Under the pieces are notes generated by a model. The model was not told where the DNA came from. It did no database searches and saw only the letters and a program-made list of their open reading frames with translations. A DNA stretch of 64,000 bases from Heterotrichella gracilis (lineage: Eukaryota > Sar > Xanthophyceae > Tribonematales > Xanthonemataceae): contig JAULBX010009991.1 of assembly GCA_032358255.1 (NCBI GenBank), positions 186,001 through 250,000 on the forward strand. The letters are read 5' to 3'. How positions within the stretch are numbered: position 1 is the stretch's first letter; the number at the start of each line of letters is the position of its first letter. Position numbers and translations under genes: made by a program. Of the stretch, positions 45,342 through 56,977 are shown one piece after another.

Positions 45342-47627
45342 TCACCCCAAAGCGGCCATCCTGCGTCCTGCCTCGGTCGGCATGCGCTTCAGAGCCTCAT
45401 AGAGGTCCGGGTAGACAATCTCGGCCACTTGGTTTGTCTCGGTTCCCTCGCAGTAGACCCTGGCCTGGCCGTGCTCGAAGCTCGTCAAGAGCACTGGGAT
45501 TGGCGGAGCGCCAGGCTGCTCTTGCGCGATCAGGTAGTTGACCGCTACATACTGACCCAGGGCCTGCGCCCTATTCTTTGAGGTGTTTCTCAAATATGCT
45601 CTCGACTTCTTGGCCTCAACCATATACTGGATCTGCAAGAACATAAACCATCATATAAGTCAAAAAATAAAAAAAGTCGGTGCTAATCTGGCTGTACCGC
45701 TGAAGTCAGTCAGTCATATTTTTTTTCCATATACATATCAGAAGTATAAAAGTACACTCGAGCAGTGGTGTCACCACATAGTCAGAATGCACTGTATTCC
45801 CTGTGCGTTTCCATGGGAGCAAACACACCTGGTGCACTGAATCGCATGGGTTCTCCTTGGCAGCCGCGGCGTGTCCCGCTCTTACCCCAGTGATGTCCGT
45901 GCAGGTTGCTTTGAGTTGAACGTGCTGGTCTGAAAACTTCTTCAAGGTCACCTCGCTGGTTGAGATGATTTGCTTCTTTGTCACGTCCACAGCCTTGACC
46001 CCAGGCACTGCAAGATGCTGGTCAAGAATTTGTATGCAGCTGGTCATATGCGTACTGTCCTCCTCGCTCAGTCCAAATGCTGAACGCATCTTTGGTGGGC
46101 TGTGCAAGATCCTCCTTCTCGTCTAGCAGTGTGAACCCCAACCTCTCGGCTCCGATTACGGTGTGATCCAAGTTGCAGCTTGAACCTCCAATGCTAACGG
46201 TGTCAGCTGGAGGTGGAAGGGGAGGGGTGCCAGCTGGAGGTGGAAGGGGAGGGGTGCCTGCAAAATAGGAGTAGAGACTGAGGCTTTGAAGACAGTGTGT
46301 GCTGTGCACGCACTGCCCTTCATGCTGACACCAGGTGCCAAGTGACATGTGCACACTGACTGCCAATGCTATGGATGAAGTGACCAGCAGGCAGCAGCAT
46401 ACCACGGCTATGAGACAAGAGTGTGCTCACTGGGTACATCACGTTCACGGCGTGGCCCCAATACGTTCTTGGATATTCACAGGGAGCACTGACAGGGCAG
46501 GCTTGCCAACCTAGCACACCTTGGTGGTGACCCTCACTAGGGGTTGCTACCGCCACGTGTGCTGCCGTGAGCACTGCCATGCACACTGCTTCTCACCTGC
46601 AGGGCCCTCCACGTACAACAGTGCGCCCCTTCGCACCAGGCTCTGTGATGCGGCGGTTTCGTCCACCTCCACCCAACACTGAAGGTCAGCAGCTGCAAGC
46701 CAAGCATACACTTTGCGGCCACCGAACCTTTCCTGAAGTGCTTGAAGGATATTGTCCGTTTCTGGCAGGACTATTGCATTGTTGAACCTCTTGACTTCAT
46801 CTGGTGTCGCTGGCATGCCAGCTGCAAATTCACGTACCAAAACCACCCGTTCATGACCATCCATGACCACCAACGGCACAGATGGTTCCTTCAGCCAATA
46901 CTGAGAAACTATTTGTGTATCCAACTCACGAGCTAGGTTTCTGTGCAGCGGCGCAAGGTTGTTCACCTGCAGTGGACTGGGAAGGTCTGGCTGGCAAGGC
47001 AGTGTGGTATCCAAAGGAGGAGGCGCTGAAGACGATCACACCAGTGCCAGGAATACGTAGTGAACGCTACAGTAGTTGCCGATAATACCCTTTGCAATGA
47101 CTGCAGGCAAGAAGCAAGCTTTATCGATACCCAGCCCATAGCCATGCTGCCAGCCAGGGGGGAAAAGGCGGGATGGAACGACGAGGAAGGTTGGTGGCGC
47201 CCATGCCGCAAACACTTTCCCCTCTTCACGCCCCACCAAACACTATCTGCGGTAGTTTATTCTAAAGGGTATGTGCTACCACTTGAAACGCGCTTTGTCA
47301 GAGCGGGGTTGCCTCCAGTTGGGTTGACATGCCGCGAAATGCCCTGTTAGAAAACATTCAAACGTTTCGATCCCCGACGCCACCCATCCATACCCACCAA
47401 TACGACCCACTTTTGCGCACAGCTTAATCAGTCAAGCGCCACACCCTATACTGCAGCGCTTTCAAACGGTGCCCAGGCAACACGGTGAATGCTACTCACC
47501 AGCAGCAGCATATTTTGGACCCCTTGGTGTTGGTCACCCCTTTCCTGTATCCCAGCCAGCGTCTTGCCATCAAGCCCGCGCCCACCAGCAATGGACCCAG
47601 CACTTAGCCCCACCCTGCCCACAACTG
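45342..47627 (-). pseudogene. Unknown protein with a PD-(D/E)xK-like C-terminus, frame disrupted
   Basis: Exons that keep phase: 47627-47500 (incomplete start), 46966-46597, 46257-45886 and 45632-45342. The second exon reads well (LARELDTQIVSQYWLKEPS, ERVVLVREFAAGMPATPDEV, AWLAAADLQCWVEVDE). The third starts with two copies of the 9-residue repeat TPPLPPPAG. Its first half (HTVIGAERLGFTLLDEKEDL) and second half (VPGVKAVDVTKKQIISTSEV) are in different frames, and no GT-AG pair restores the frame, so a one-base indel, an unseen intron or a sequence error is present. The last exon has IQYMVEAKKS with an E-A-K and a preceding Asp (CTDITG), then PIPVLLTSF, which resembles PD-(D/E)xK nuclease cores such as those in mobile-element-derived effectors. 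That link is weak. The gene has a decayed relative at 48.6-49.6 kb. Confidence 0.5.
46204..46257 (-). repeat. 27-bp coding tandem repeat, two copies
   Basis: cagctggaggtggaaggggagg plus ggtgc occurs at 46204-46230 and 46231-46257. It encodes the TPPLPPPAG repeat. Confidence 0.9.
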
Positions 47628-48594
47628 CTGCAAAGCTACAACGCCAAGCCTCACACAAGCAAGCAGGTTGAGGGGAGCGCTTGCCGGTGCCCTGAGTGCT
47701 AGAGGTCAAGAGGATATCATGCGGTGGTCCTTTACAACTCCCTGGCATCCGTTGGAGTTACAGGGTGAAGCGCTAGCACCCTGTTAGCTGCTAGCAACGT
47801 GGACCATAGTCAGTTTGCACGGCCAGGCAATTTCAGGTTCTGACATCGGATGGGATTCCTGCACCGGTGGGCGCATACACAAACAGCTTGTGCTACAGAG
47901 CTTGCCAGCTGGAGTCAAGTATGCACCTTGATACCTGCTTGACCTGCGCACATAGCGGGCACACTGTCGAGCCATGGGACTCCCATGCAAACAACAAAAA
48001 CACTAGCTTAGGGTAGTACTCTAAACAGGCTACAGCTGAGAGTGTCTCTGGGCACACACCATCTGCACAACAAGCCCTAGTTGCTAGTGAACTTTGCCCA
48101 ATGTGCTATCTGCCAGTAGTGCCACATGCACGTCGAATTTTCGGCTCACAATGTGTTGCGCAGCAGCAGTAAGCTCACTTTGGCAGGGGTGAAAGTTGAC
48201 AGCACTTGACTACAGTGCTGCGGGATCTCCCTTGGTATCACCTTTTCTAGCATACAGTGCTGCGGGACCATGCGCCTTCATCGAACCTACTTTTAACCCG
48301 CCTGCAGTATGGGTGCGGTCTGAGTGCAGTGCACGCACTGCCCTTCATGTTGACACCAGGTGCCAAGGTTCAAAGTGCACGTGTGCTAACTTTCACACTG
48401 TCAGCCCTGGCAAACAAAACTCGAAGCTGGGTGGCGAGCGAAAGGCGTACACCAAATAGTAATGCTGGGCCTTACACATTCATGCTTGCGCACCCCCATG
48501 CCATGCAAGTTGACAACCATACAGTGACTGCAAATACTAAGGGTTGAGTGACCAGCAGTTAGCAGCATACCACGGCAGTGAGAAACAGGGGTGC
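47628..48594. other. Intergenic between two related gene copies
   Basis: No supported exon. The stretch 48325-48365 (cacgcactgcccttcatgtt...) repeats 46307-46345, and 48549-48600 repeats 46380-46430, so parts of the duplicated block lie here as well. Confidence 0.4.
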
Positions 48595-48845
48595 TCACTC
48601 CTCTTCTTTTGGCAAGTACGCCGCCAAGCCCGGGGGCAGACCGCACTGTCCCTTGGACAAGAAACGCATGACGCCCTCCCAATAGGGCAGGTAGTCTGTT
48701 AAGCTGGGGACGTAGTCCACGCCTGGGCAGGCATGCCGTATGAGATCCTGGTGGTCAGCATCAGCCAGGTCAAAGCGCTGGATCATGGCGCGGTCTTCCT
48801 CTGTCAGGTCTATGGCGGGCCCAACTGCGTGGCTTGGCGCCACCT
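48595..48845 (-). CDS. Possible exon of the duplicated gene, unknown
   Basis: An open exon with a clean acceptor (GCGTTTTAG|AG) ends in a stop. It encodes LTEEDRAMIQRFDLADADHQ, LIRHACPGVDYV, LTDYLPYWEGVMRFLSKG and ends AYLPKEEE. It looks like real protein (83 residues) but I do not recognise it. The next upstream exon-like segment is the decayed copy at 49190-49570, so it is unclear whether this exon is still expressed. Confidence 0.4.
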
Positions 48846-48961
48846 CTAAAACGCACGCAGAGGCAGGTGTGTTAGGTGAAAAGTGCAAACAGTAATTGTG
48901 CTACACCTTCCTAGCTAACAGTTTGCACGGTTTTGTTCGCTGCAACTTGCATGTGTACACT

Positions 48962-49600
48962 GACTGCGAATGCTATGGATGAAGCGACCAGCAGGAAGCA
49001 GCATACCACTGCAAAGATACAAGAACGTGCTCACTGAGTAGAGCACGTTCACGGGCGTGGCCCCAATACGGTTTTTGGTTATTCACAGGGAGTACCGACA
49101 GGGCAGGCTTGCCATCCCAGCAAACCTTAGCGGTGGCCCTCACTAAAGGTGGCTACCGCCATGTGTGGTGCCGTGAGCACTGCAATGCACACTTGGTCCC
49201 ACCTGGAGGGTTCTGCACCATCAGCACCGCGCCTCTTCGCACCAGGCTCTATGTTGCAGGGTTCTCGTCCACCTTCACCCACGCAACCGCATCCTCAAAC
49301 CAAACAAAAAAGTTGCGGCCACCGAACTCTTTTTGAAGTTCTAGAAAGGTATTATGCGTTTGTGGCAGGATGTTGCTCTTTTCAACCTCTTGATGTCATC
49401 AGCTGTCACGACCACGCCCTGCGCAACTTCACCATACCAAACCAAATTCATGACCAACAACGGCACAAGTGGTTCCTTCAACCAACAGCGACAAACCATC
49501 TGTATATCCAACTCACAAAGCTGGGTTTCTGGGCACCGGCAAAGTTGTTCAAGTACGGTGGCCAGGTTTGATATTCCAAGGAGGTTGTGTTGAAGACGAC
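48962..49600 (-). pseudogene. Decayed duplicate of the second exon of the 45-47 kb gene
   Basis: The block 48962-49600 matches 46370-46995 in the same orientation, including intron, splice site and exon. In the copy the exon is interrupted by stops and frame changes: it begins like the intact one (CELDIQMV, WLKEPLVPLLVM) and then loses frame. It is a pseudogene fragment. Confidence 0.8.
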
Positions 49601-49723
49601 CAACCAGTGCCTAGAGTACGTAGTGGACGCTGTAGCAGTAGTTGCCGAGGGTACCCTTTTGCAGTGACTGCAGTCAACAAGTACCTTTCGTGAACCTTGG
49701 TGTGGAGAGCAACAGGGCTGTCT

Positions 49724-50325
49724 CCGATGCCTGCAGGCATCATGATTGCCATGGACCAAATGGAACTAAGTTTTCGTCGACTCCTCATCAAAACGAAGTC
49801 TTTTAGACGAGGACATTCTACGGAGGGTTACAACGTTCCCCACAGTACACCCATAACCCACCATATTGCAATATATGCATGCATGCATGCATGCATCTGC
49901 AGGCATCAGCCCAATCAAAGTCCCAGGCACACTGAGCATCGACAAACCCTTGCAACCCACTCATATTTATCACAATCTCATCTGCACTCAATGCAATTGG
50001 TTTCACCAAGTCCCTGCCCTTTGACAACGAGTTGCAGCACCTCGTCGCACCGCAACCATGCAACAGCGCAACCCAGCACTGCACCTAGGCACGCACGCAA
50101 CGCCAGGCACAACAGCCTGCCAGGCTTCTGCACACGCCGAATTCTTTGCTATGCTCAACGAGTGGGTTCAAACGCAAGGTACGGACACGGGTGGACAAGC
50201 TGTACTCCGTTGTGGGTGTACCGGGGTTTTCTACAGCAACATACCCTGTACCCCACTGGGGCCAGGCCTTTACCCTTGACCCCACTGCCTTGCAATAAAA
50301 GCACCAGCCCTGGTCAGTTGCCTTA
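49724..50325. repeat. Duplicated block P' (copy of 44818-45175)
   Basis: Shared landmarks in order: gatgcctgcaggcatcatga, tcatcaaa(a)cgaagtct, cccaggcacactgagcatcga / ttccaggcacactgagaatcga, gcaattg, cttgcaa...aagcaccagccct. P' also holds an ATGC microsatellite at about 49876-49896 (atgcatgcatgcatgcatgc). Confidence 0.75.
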
Positions 50326-50627
50326 TAAGCAACCGCTGGAACTGCGGCGTTGGGGTATACAGTTCCTTCACTTTATGCAAGCTAGAGACACCACCCCTAT
50401 TGCATGTTGTGGCACCAGTGCATTCGCTCAAGAAAACAGCTGCCCAGCCTGCCACTGCACGCTGCATCATGCGCTAGGGCGTGCTCAGACCAATATAACC
50501 CAGTGCTGCCCCACAAGCAGCAAGCCAAGTATCAGCGCCGGTGGTTACGTGTTACAACTGCGGCTTTGCGCATCGCAGTCCCTGCGCCGTGTCCGAGCTA
50601 CAGACATCAACCCATTTCCGCCCTCAG

Positions 50628-52928
50628 CTAGGGCCCAGTGCGTGGCTGGCAGCTGAGTACCAGCATGACACCTCGTCATGGCTGCACATACTGAGCCCCC
50701 AAGAGCAGCAGGAGGTTGTCGATGCGATGCACAGCGTCTGCAGGCGAAACATGCAGTGCGAGGTGCGTTGGGTTATGTTTGATAGCAAATAAGCCTAGAC
50801 AGCTGCTACAGTTATGTGCAGTAATGTGCATCTGGACATGCCATCCGTCCTGGCAGCTGGTGACCCAACTTGTGTTGGATTCGTGTGCATTATGTGAGCA
50901 GCCATGACAAAATTTCTGGGGCAATGCACATCACGATGCCATGGCTTCAAGATCCATAGCGCCTCTTAGACCATGATTTCCATTAGTGCAGTGATGCTAA
51001 TATCAAAGATTGGAAGTGTTGCTAATGCACACCGCTGTGTTCTATTTCAGGACGTCACCCGACAAGACTTTGCCTTGCCTTTCCTTGGTTTAGTGCTGGA
51101 ACAAATGCGCCACGATTTGGTCCATGGGAGGGGATTTGCTCTCATGCGGGGGCTGCCACTGCATTTGCTATCCCCAAGAGAGGCAGCCATTGCGTTCTGG
51201 GGATTGGGGACCCACCTGGGGACAGCTGTTTCTCAAAACAAGCAAGGCCACCTGCTAGGCCATGTGAGGGACTTAGGGAAAGACCCTAATGACCCCTCCA
51301 ATAGGGTGTATGAGACCAATGCTGCCCAGCCATACCACACAGACTCAGCTGACGTTGTGGGTACGTAGCTGTTCAATCATCTGTCGTGTACATCCTGGTT
51401 TGTTTGCGTAAATGTCCCATTGCACCAAATGGGGCAAGGCGGTTTTAATGCCTCAGCCTACTGCAATTACCATGCGCACCATCATAACCTGGAAACCATC
51501 CCAGTCACCGCCCCCGTTCCTCCTTTGAGTATCCCTTTTTCACTGGAATTGTATGCCTGATGCCAGTGCAACAGGGTCCCGGGGCATCGGTTGCTGGTGC
51601 TCCTCCACCTCCCTGCACAATGCAATGCTGGAAACAAACCCCGATCTAAAATCCAATGCTTCAACCTATCGCACACACTAACTTTTCTCTGAACACATTA
51701 TCAGCCCTTGTGATTACTCGTGACAAGTCTGAATGTCCCTTTTGTGCAGGACTCCTATGCCTGACGCCAGCTCAGCAGGGGGGCATCAGCAGCTGGTGCT
51801 CTTCCACCTCCCTGCACAACGCCATGCTGGAGACAGACCCCGATCTGGTCCAAGTCCTGGCAGATCCATTCTACGTGGATCGCAAGGGGGAGATACCAGC
51901 TGGGAAGCTGCCCTACTACCAAATGCCGGTGTTCAATTACTACGAGGTACGTGGACTATAGTGGACTAGTCAGGGTGCATGATGATCATCATTGACGACA
52001 TGCCATCATAATCTTTCAATCATAACCTTTCAATCATAATTAAAGCCATACTAATAGTAAAGTAAGTAATAGTTTACAGGTGCATGATGATCATCAACGG
52101 CAATCTTTGTTGGGTGCAAAAGCTACATCATGCAGTTGAAAACTTGCCACTTGTCTTGTGGCCAGTAGCAACTGTTGCAGCCAGCGCCAATCTGGCATGG
52201 CACACGGGACCACACGAGGCTGAAGAGGGTGGCCATCTCCCACAACCATGCACGTTGCAGGATCATGTTTGTAACGATGATAATAAAGCATGCTTGAAAG
52301 ACCATGTTCGTAGTAATAATAATAATGCATATTGCAGGGCCAACTGAGCACCATCTACGCGCGTGGCTTCATCGCGGCCGCCCAGCGCCACCCTGGCGTG
52401 CCCCCGCTCACCCCCCGCCAGCTGGCAGCACTAGACAGGGTGGACCTGCTGGCCAACAGCCATGAACTGCGCCTGGACTGGAGGCTCCAGCCCGGGGACG
52501 TGCAGTGGCTCCACAACCACCAGATCCTGCACGCACGCACGGCGTTTGTGGACTCACAGGTGGGTGCCAACAGCTTAGAGTTGGAGGAATGGAAAGGTGC
52601 TTATAAATCTAGGTTGCGAGTCCAATAAACCGACCATTGCCAATGCCATACGTACCCAATTAAATAACCATTTCATAAGTATATCCATGTTCGCCTTCAG
52701 ATTTTGTGTTAAAATGGCATAAAAATATGCCATTTTCCACGATTCGCCCAGGTGCCTCATCAGCGCCGACACCTCCTGCGCCTGTGGTTGGCCCCGCCCA
52801 ATGGCAGACCCCTGCCACCTGTGTTTGCTGAGCGCTACGGGAGCACACAAGTGGGGCAGCGGGGGGGGATTGTGTGCCCCGGCGCACACCCACACGTCCC
52901 CCTAGAGCCGCTGGCAGTGCTGAAATGA
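50628..52928 (+). CDS. TauD/TfdA-type 2-oxoglutarate dioxygenase (start not found)
   Basis: Five exons keep frame: 50628-50762, 51051-51360, 51750-51946, 52338-52559 and 52752-52928; 346 residues from the first acceptor. Family signs: LVHGRGFALMRGLPLHLLSP, AIAFWGLGTHLGTAVSQN, the iron-binding H-x-D in AAQPYHTDSADVVGLL, SSWCSSTSLHNAML, the distal His in LHNHQILHARTAF, and the 2-oxoglutarate Arg in QRRHLLRLWLA. These enzymes hydroxylate or cleave small molecules such as sulfonates or amino-acid derivatives; the substrate cannot be read from sequence. The first exon shown starts at an acceptor (CCCTCAG|CTAGGG), so a 5' exon with the start codon must lie upstream; a candidate ATG reading at 50058 ends in the wrong phase. 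Confidence 0.85.
51549..51665 (+). repeat. Echo of the third TauD exon in the preceding intron
   Basis: The exon start (tatgcctgacgccagctcag ... ctggtgctcttccacctccctgcacaacgcc...cccgatct, 51757-51847) is repeated at 51550-51650 with about 15% changes (tatgcctgatgccagtgcaa ... cccgatct). The copy lies about 207 bp upstream of the exon. Confidence 0.92.
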
Positions 52929-54108
52929 AGTTGCGTAAATCTGGACTTTGCCTGGGCAGCGCATGCGTGTTATCCCGCAGTTGTGCCGCGTTTTTAGTCA
53001 CATTGCAATAAATAAACTCATCACATGGTTGCAGCATGGTGCCCCTCGATTGGGCAATAAGCCATTGTCAGCTTGGAACGCCTTACTGTAATTTGCAATT
53101 GTATGGTGCCCCTCTAGTCAAGTCAATCAGAGAGCCCGTCCCTTGGAGAGAAAATGCAGTGGTGGAAGGGGTAGTGGCCGTGGACTCTCTAAGGAGAGGG
53201 TGGAGTGGGGTTATTTGGAAGGGGGAAAAATGTCACAGACTGTGACTGAGGGTACCCACTGTGGCATGGCGAAGGCAGGGTTAAATGAGGCAGGGGTGGG
53301 TGGTAAAGGAACGAAGGCAGGCGCACTAAGAAAAGGATGCAGATCTACGGCTGGTGGGGAATACTGGGGGCTGTGCAGCCGCTGCTGCAGGCTGGGAAAA
53401 GGGTCTGCGCGGGATGTGTCATAATGAGGTAGATAGGATGTTGCCTGCTGCGGGCTTGGAGTTTTGGCTGGGAGTATGAATCATCAGGTGTCTTTCAATT
53501 TGCCATCCCACTGGGCTAAGCCTGTGGATATTCATACAAAATATAATGATTCATACCTTCCACAAGACTAATAGTAACACATTGCAAAACGGAAAAGGGA
53601 AAAAAGTAATTAAAAAACAAAGGCGCAACTGGGATCGTGCACAACAATTTATATCCAACAGAGTCAGCAACTGCGGCATGCAGCGCACGTGTCCGGATTC
53701 TCCTACCAGCCACAGGGGCGGGTAGTGCCATCCCATTCAACTTCATGATGCACCCATTGCAAATGGGCTTGTGCACTGCACACGACTTCTCGTTTATATC
53801 CAATGGCCCCCAGCAAGTCACGCAAACACTCAAAACTCACGGAAAAAACGCACAAACTACTCTACATCACTCAAAGGCGTTACATGACCAACCTCAGTAT
53901 GCCATGTGGGCCATATACCCTACAACTGTACCTTCATCTGGTAGCCCGTATGGGGCCATGCACGTTGTACCTGTACCGTTGATTTGGTACGCCACATGGC
54001 CTTTTGTACCCTTTAAGGATACCGCACGAGCCATGTGCCCTAGAGCACCACCTAAGCGCTGCACCCTCCAGCCGCGCCCCAGAACCCTCCAGCCCTTTGC
54101 CCCATACC
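52929..54108. other. Intergenic, convergent 3' ends
   Basis: No supported gene. An AATAAA-like signal (gcaataaataaac) lies about 75 bp after the TauD stop. The G-rich stretch 53150-53410 has no domain signal. Confidence 0.4.
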
Positions 54109-55848
54109 CTAGAGCTGCACCCAAAGCGTGTAGAGCACCACCCACAGGTACAGGCAGGCCAGGCCGCCCATCACACAGAGCCACACACTCCACAGCAGGG
54201 GCATGAAGGGAGGGGTGCCGGTGGAGTGGCGGGTGAGGGGGGCGTGGTGGGCGAGGAAGGCCTCCCTGGCGTGCCGCTCGATGACGTACAGCAGGATGGT
54301 TGGTAGGAGGAAGTGGGTGGCTGTCAGGCAGGTGACCAGCACTGGCTCGCATGTGGTGCACTGGTGGGGGTTGCCTGCAGGGGAAGTACACATAAAATTC
54401 TTAAAATGATTCATGCATATTAAGTAAAACAGATAGATCTCTAAGTTAAATTCATTATCTATTAGCAGGAAGTGGGTGGCTGCCAGGCAGGTGACCAGCA
54501 CCGGCTCGCATGTGGTGCACTCGTGGGGGTTGCCTGCAGAAATGATACCCATAAAACCACTGTTAATTGGCGTTTTGATTATAATTTGGGTGCGGTTTTG
54601 GGTGGTAGACCCTTCCATGGGGAGGGAAAGGGACGGACATTTACATGTTGCCACTCAGCGCCATCCCTAGGCTTACGTTGGGTCATACTGCAATACCCTG
54701 GTCAAACCGCAAAAGCAGGCACGTCGTTCGGGTTTAGCATTTCACCTTGGTCATACTGCATACCTAATTACAACGAAAATAAATGGGCATGTGATTTCAT
54801 CTGGTAGGGTTGAAGGTTTGGGGTTTAGGGTTTTACCTTGGTCATACTGGAAGAGCAGCGAGGCGACCTTGTGGAGCCATGCCGACAGCCTGGCAATGTC
54901 GGGGATCTCGTGGTGGGGTGGCGAGAAGTTGGCCTCGCTGGCGTGAAGCTGGTACCACTTGCTGCACATGCCCGACCCCGGCAGGGCAATGAACACAAAC
55001 AGGCAGGCGGTGGAGATGCCCTGGAGCACAACGTGGTGGCGCAGCAGCATCTGGAACCCTAGGGTTGACACCACGCCCGACAGGCACAGGTGGCGTATGA
55101 CTGACCGGAAGATGTTTTTGTTGCTGACCGGGAAGCCGCGCAGCCACCAGCAGGCGATGTTGAGCGGCCGCCCTGCCCGCAGGAGGGCGTTTGCCAGGGT
55201 CCTGTTTCGGACATAGGAGGGCATCCCCTTGCTGAAAAAGTACAAGGGGACTAGTCTGGAGGCTAGGCCGGAGCTGAAGACCAGAAGTACATCGAGAGGA
55301 GCCGCCTGCCTGCAGGGTGAAGCGAGCAAGCTTGTGAATATAGGCTGCTTAGTGCTATAATACAAGCTACTTGAGCAAGGTGACATTGCCGAGTTCAACG
55401 CCACATTCAAGGACCGTTGCTGCACCCCAGGGTATTGGGTGGGCATCAAGGTGCTGATATTGGGTTGTATTTCTTCCCCAAGTGTGTGTTGACAACCCTC
55501 ACAACAGTGGGCAGTACAATTTATAGCGACTTGAGCAAAGTTATATATGAGCTACTCAATAGGAGACACACATAGTGCACAATTGAACAGGCGCCAAGCA
55601 GGATAGGGCGTGTGCAGTGCGAGAGAAGTGTTCAACAAGAAAAGGAAGACGGGTGGCAACAATTAAGTGGTCAGCCCAACTTGCCTGTCGATAGCTTTCT
55701 TGGTGAATATCGGCAAGAAGAGCAGGATGACAAGGGTGTGCCATAATACGTCAATCCTGGCGCGACTAGTGGCCCATTCTTTCAGAAACCGCTGTTCATG
55801 CTCCGGGTCCTTGAACCGCAGCGTCAGTGGGTGTAGTACTGGCGCCAT
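54109..55848 (-). CDS. Multi-spanning membrane protein, unknown family
   Basis: Three exons keep frame: 55848-55685, 55309-54837 and 54374-54109; 300 aa. Several hydrophobic segments are visible: VLWHTLVILLFLPIF, LDVLLVFSSGLASRLVPLYF, LNIACWWLRGF, a stretch around GISTACLFVFIALPG, VLVTCLTATHFLLPTILLYV, and near the end LLWSVWLCVMGGLACLYLWV. So about six membrane spans are likely. A basic region (SYVRNRTLANALLRAG) and a C-x2-C (CTTCEPV) lie between spans. I do not recognise the family. The first intron most likely uses a GC donor (GACAG|GCAAGT); a GT donor 4 nt downstream paired with a shifted acceptor would give the same protein. The gene is divergent from SEC6. Confidence 0.65.
54375..54550 (-). 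repeat. Echo of the last exon of the membrane-protein gene
   Basis: aggaagtgggtggctgtcag ... gttgcctgcag (54309-54380, exon edge plus acceptor) recurs at 54467-54538 (aggaagtgggtggctgccag ... gttgcctgcag) with four or five changes. Confidence 0.92.
54680..54845 (-). repeat. Echoes of the second exon's donor edge, with a telomere-like run
   Basis: The exon edge accttggtcatactgg (54835-54850) is preceded by gtttggggtttagggtttt. Copies occur at 54744-54759 (accttggtcatactgc) and, partial, at 54682-54694 (ggtcatactgcaa). Confidence 0.8.
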
Positions 55849-56977
55849 GGTGCTGCTACTCGCGGTTGCAACTCAGAAGAAACATACCAGCCTGGTGCTG
55901 GCCTGGTGCCTAGGTGGGCTGCCCTGGTGAAGTACAGCGAGGTTAGGTGTGGATCTGGCGCCTGGCGTTCCACAACGGTTCAGGGATCCACTGGAAACCG
56001 ACGTTAAAACTTGCCTAAGGTGCGATATGGCGTGACAGGCTTTGGGGCCGTGGTTCAACGTCTAGGCACAACTTGCATGGATGCAAATCCTTGTGCCAAG
56101 CAACCCTGGGCGTTCGCATACGGTAGTGCGAACGGCACCACCGGCAGTACAACGAGCAGAAGAGCAAGTAAACACCCTCGCAGACTAGCAAAGCAAGTTC
56201 CTAGTTGGGCGCCAGCCCCTCTTTGTTGTCTTCGAAAGTGCACACCCCAGGGCGAAGATAATAGTATCAACGAACTACTTCCCCAGCAGCTTCCCAGAGT
56301 TGCAAAGTGGCAAGAGCCTGGGTTGATAGAGCGAACGGAGCATTCCCAAGCAGTTGCAGCCCACTGCAAGTCGCTAGATCAGGTTGGTGGACGCAGTGGT
56401 TGCAACTATTGCAGCTTTCCTTGCACCGCTTTCCACCGAGGCCCGTCGATTCTCAGTGCAGCCTGTAGCTTCGAGCAGGCGTTGTCTCATACCTGCTTCG
56501 GTTGCTGTTGCCAGTAAAGACTGTATCCAGGCCCTTTTGAAACGTCGGGAGGCTTTTATTGGCAGCTGCTTCCCTGTCACCCACAAACTACCGTGGATAT
56601 TCTTGACACTCTAGAGTTGGGTGTGCCCATTCCCACCCACCCAGCCTCGGGCCGCAGGCTCAACCTGTGAGCTAGGGGCGTTGCTTTCGGATATGCGCTT
56701 GGTAAGCACACATTCTGCTCTGGCTGAGGTGGTGACGTCACGTCATGGTCTCACCGAGACCTTCACCGCTATGCATGGGCTTGAACCCGGTTTCACCCAT
56801 TACGCCCCATATCTGCACTTGTTTTTGGTTTCAGCGCCTTAACTGTGGCGTGCTGTCACCTAACCTCGTCTCAAAGTGCTCCTTGAGTGCCTCTCGCGGG
56901 CTTCCAATAAATCCCGGGTGTGTTCCCTCCCGCAGGGAGGCGTTGTTGAGTGGTGAAGCAAACAGCGACCTACAGAC
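55849..56977. other. Region between divergent genes, possible small gene unresolved
   Basis: Both strands show open frames at 56050-56610. The minus frame has a hydrophobic segment with a cleavage-like end (LLALLLVVLPVVPFALPYANA), suggestive of a secreted or lumenal precursor; the plus frame looks like a transit peptide. No complete gene could be built. Confidence 0.35.

Noticed and set aside
49697-50656. 319-codon plus-strand open frame
   Set aside because: It runs through duplicated block P' and into the first TauD exon in a different frame; composition is noise-like.
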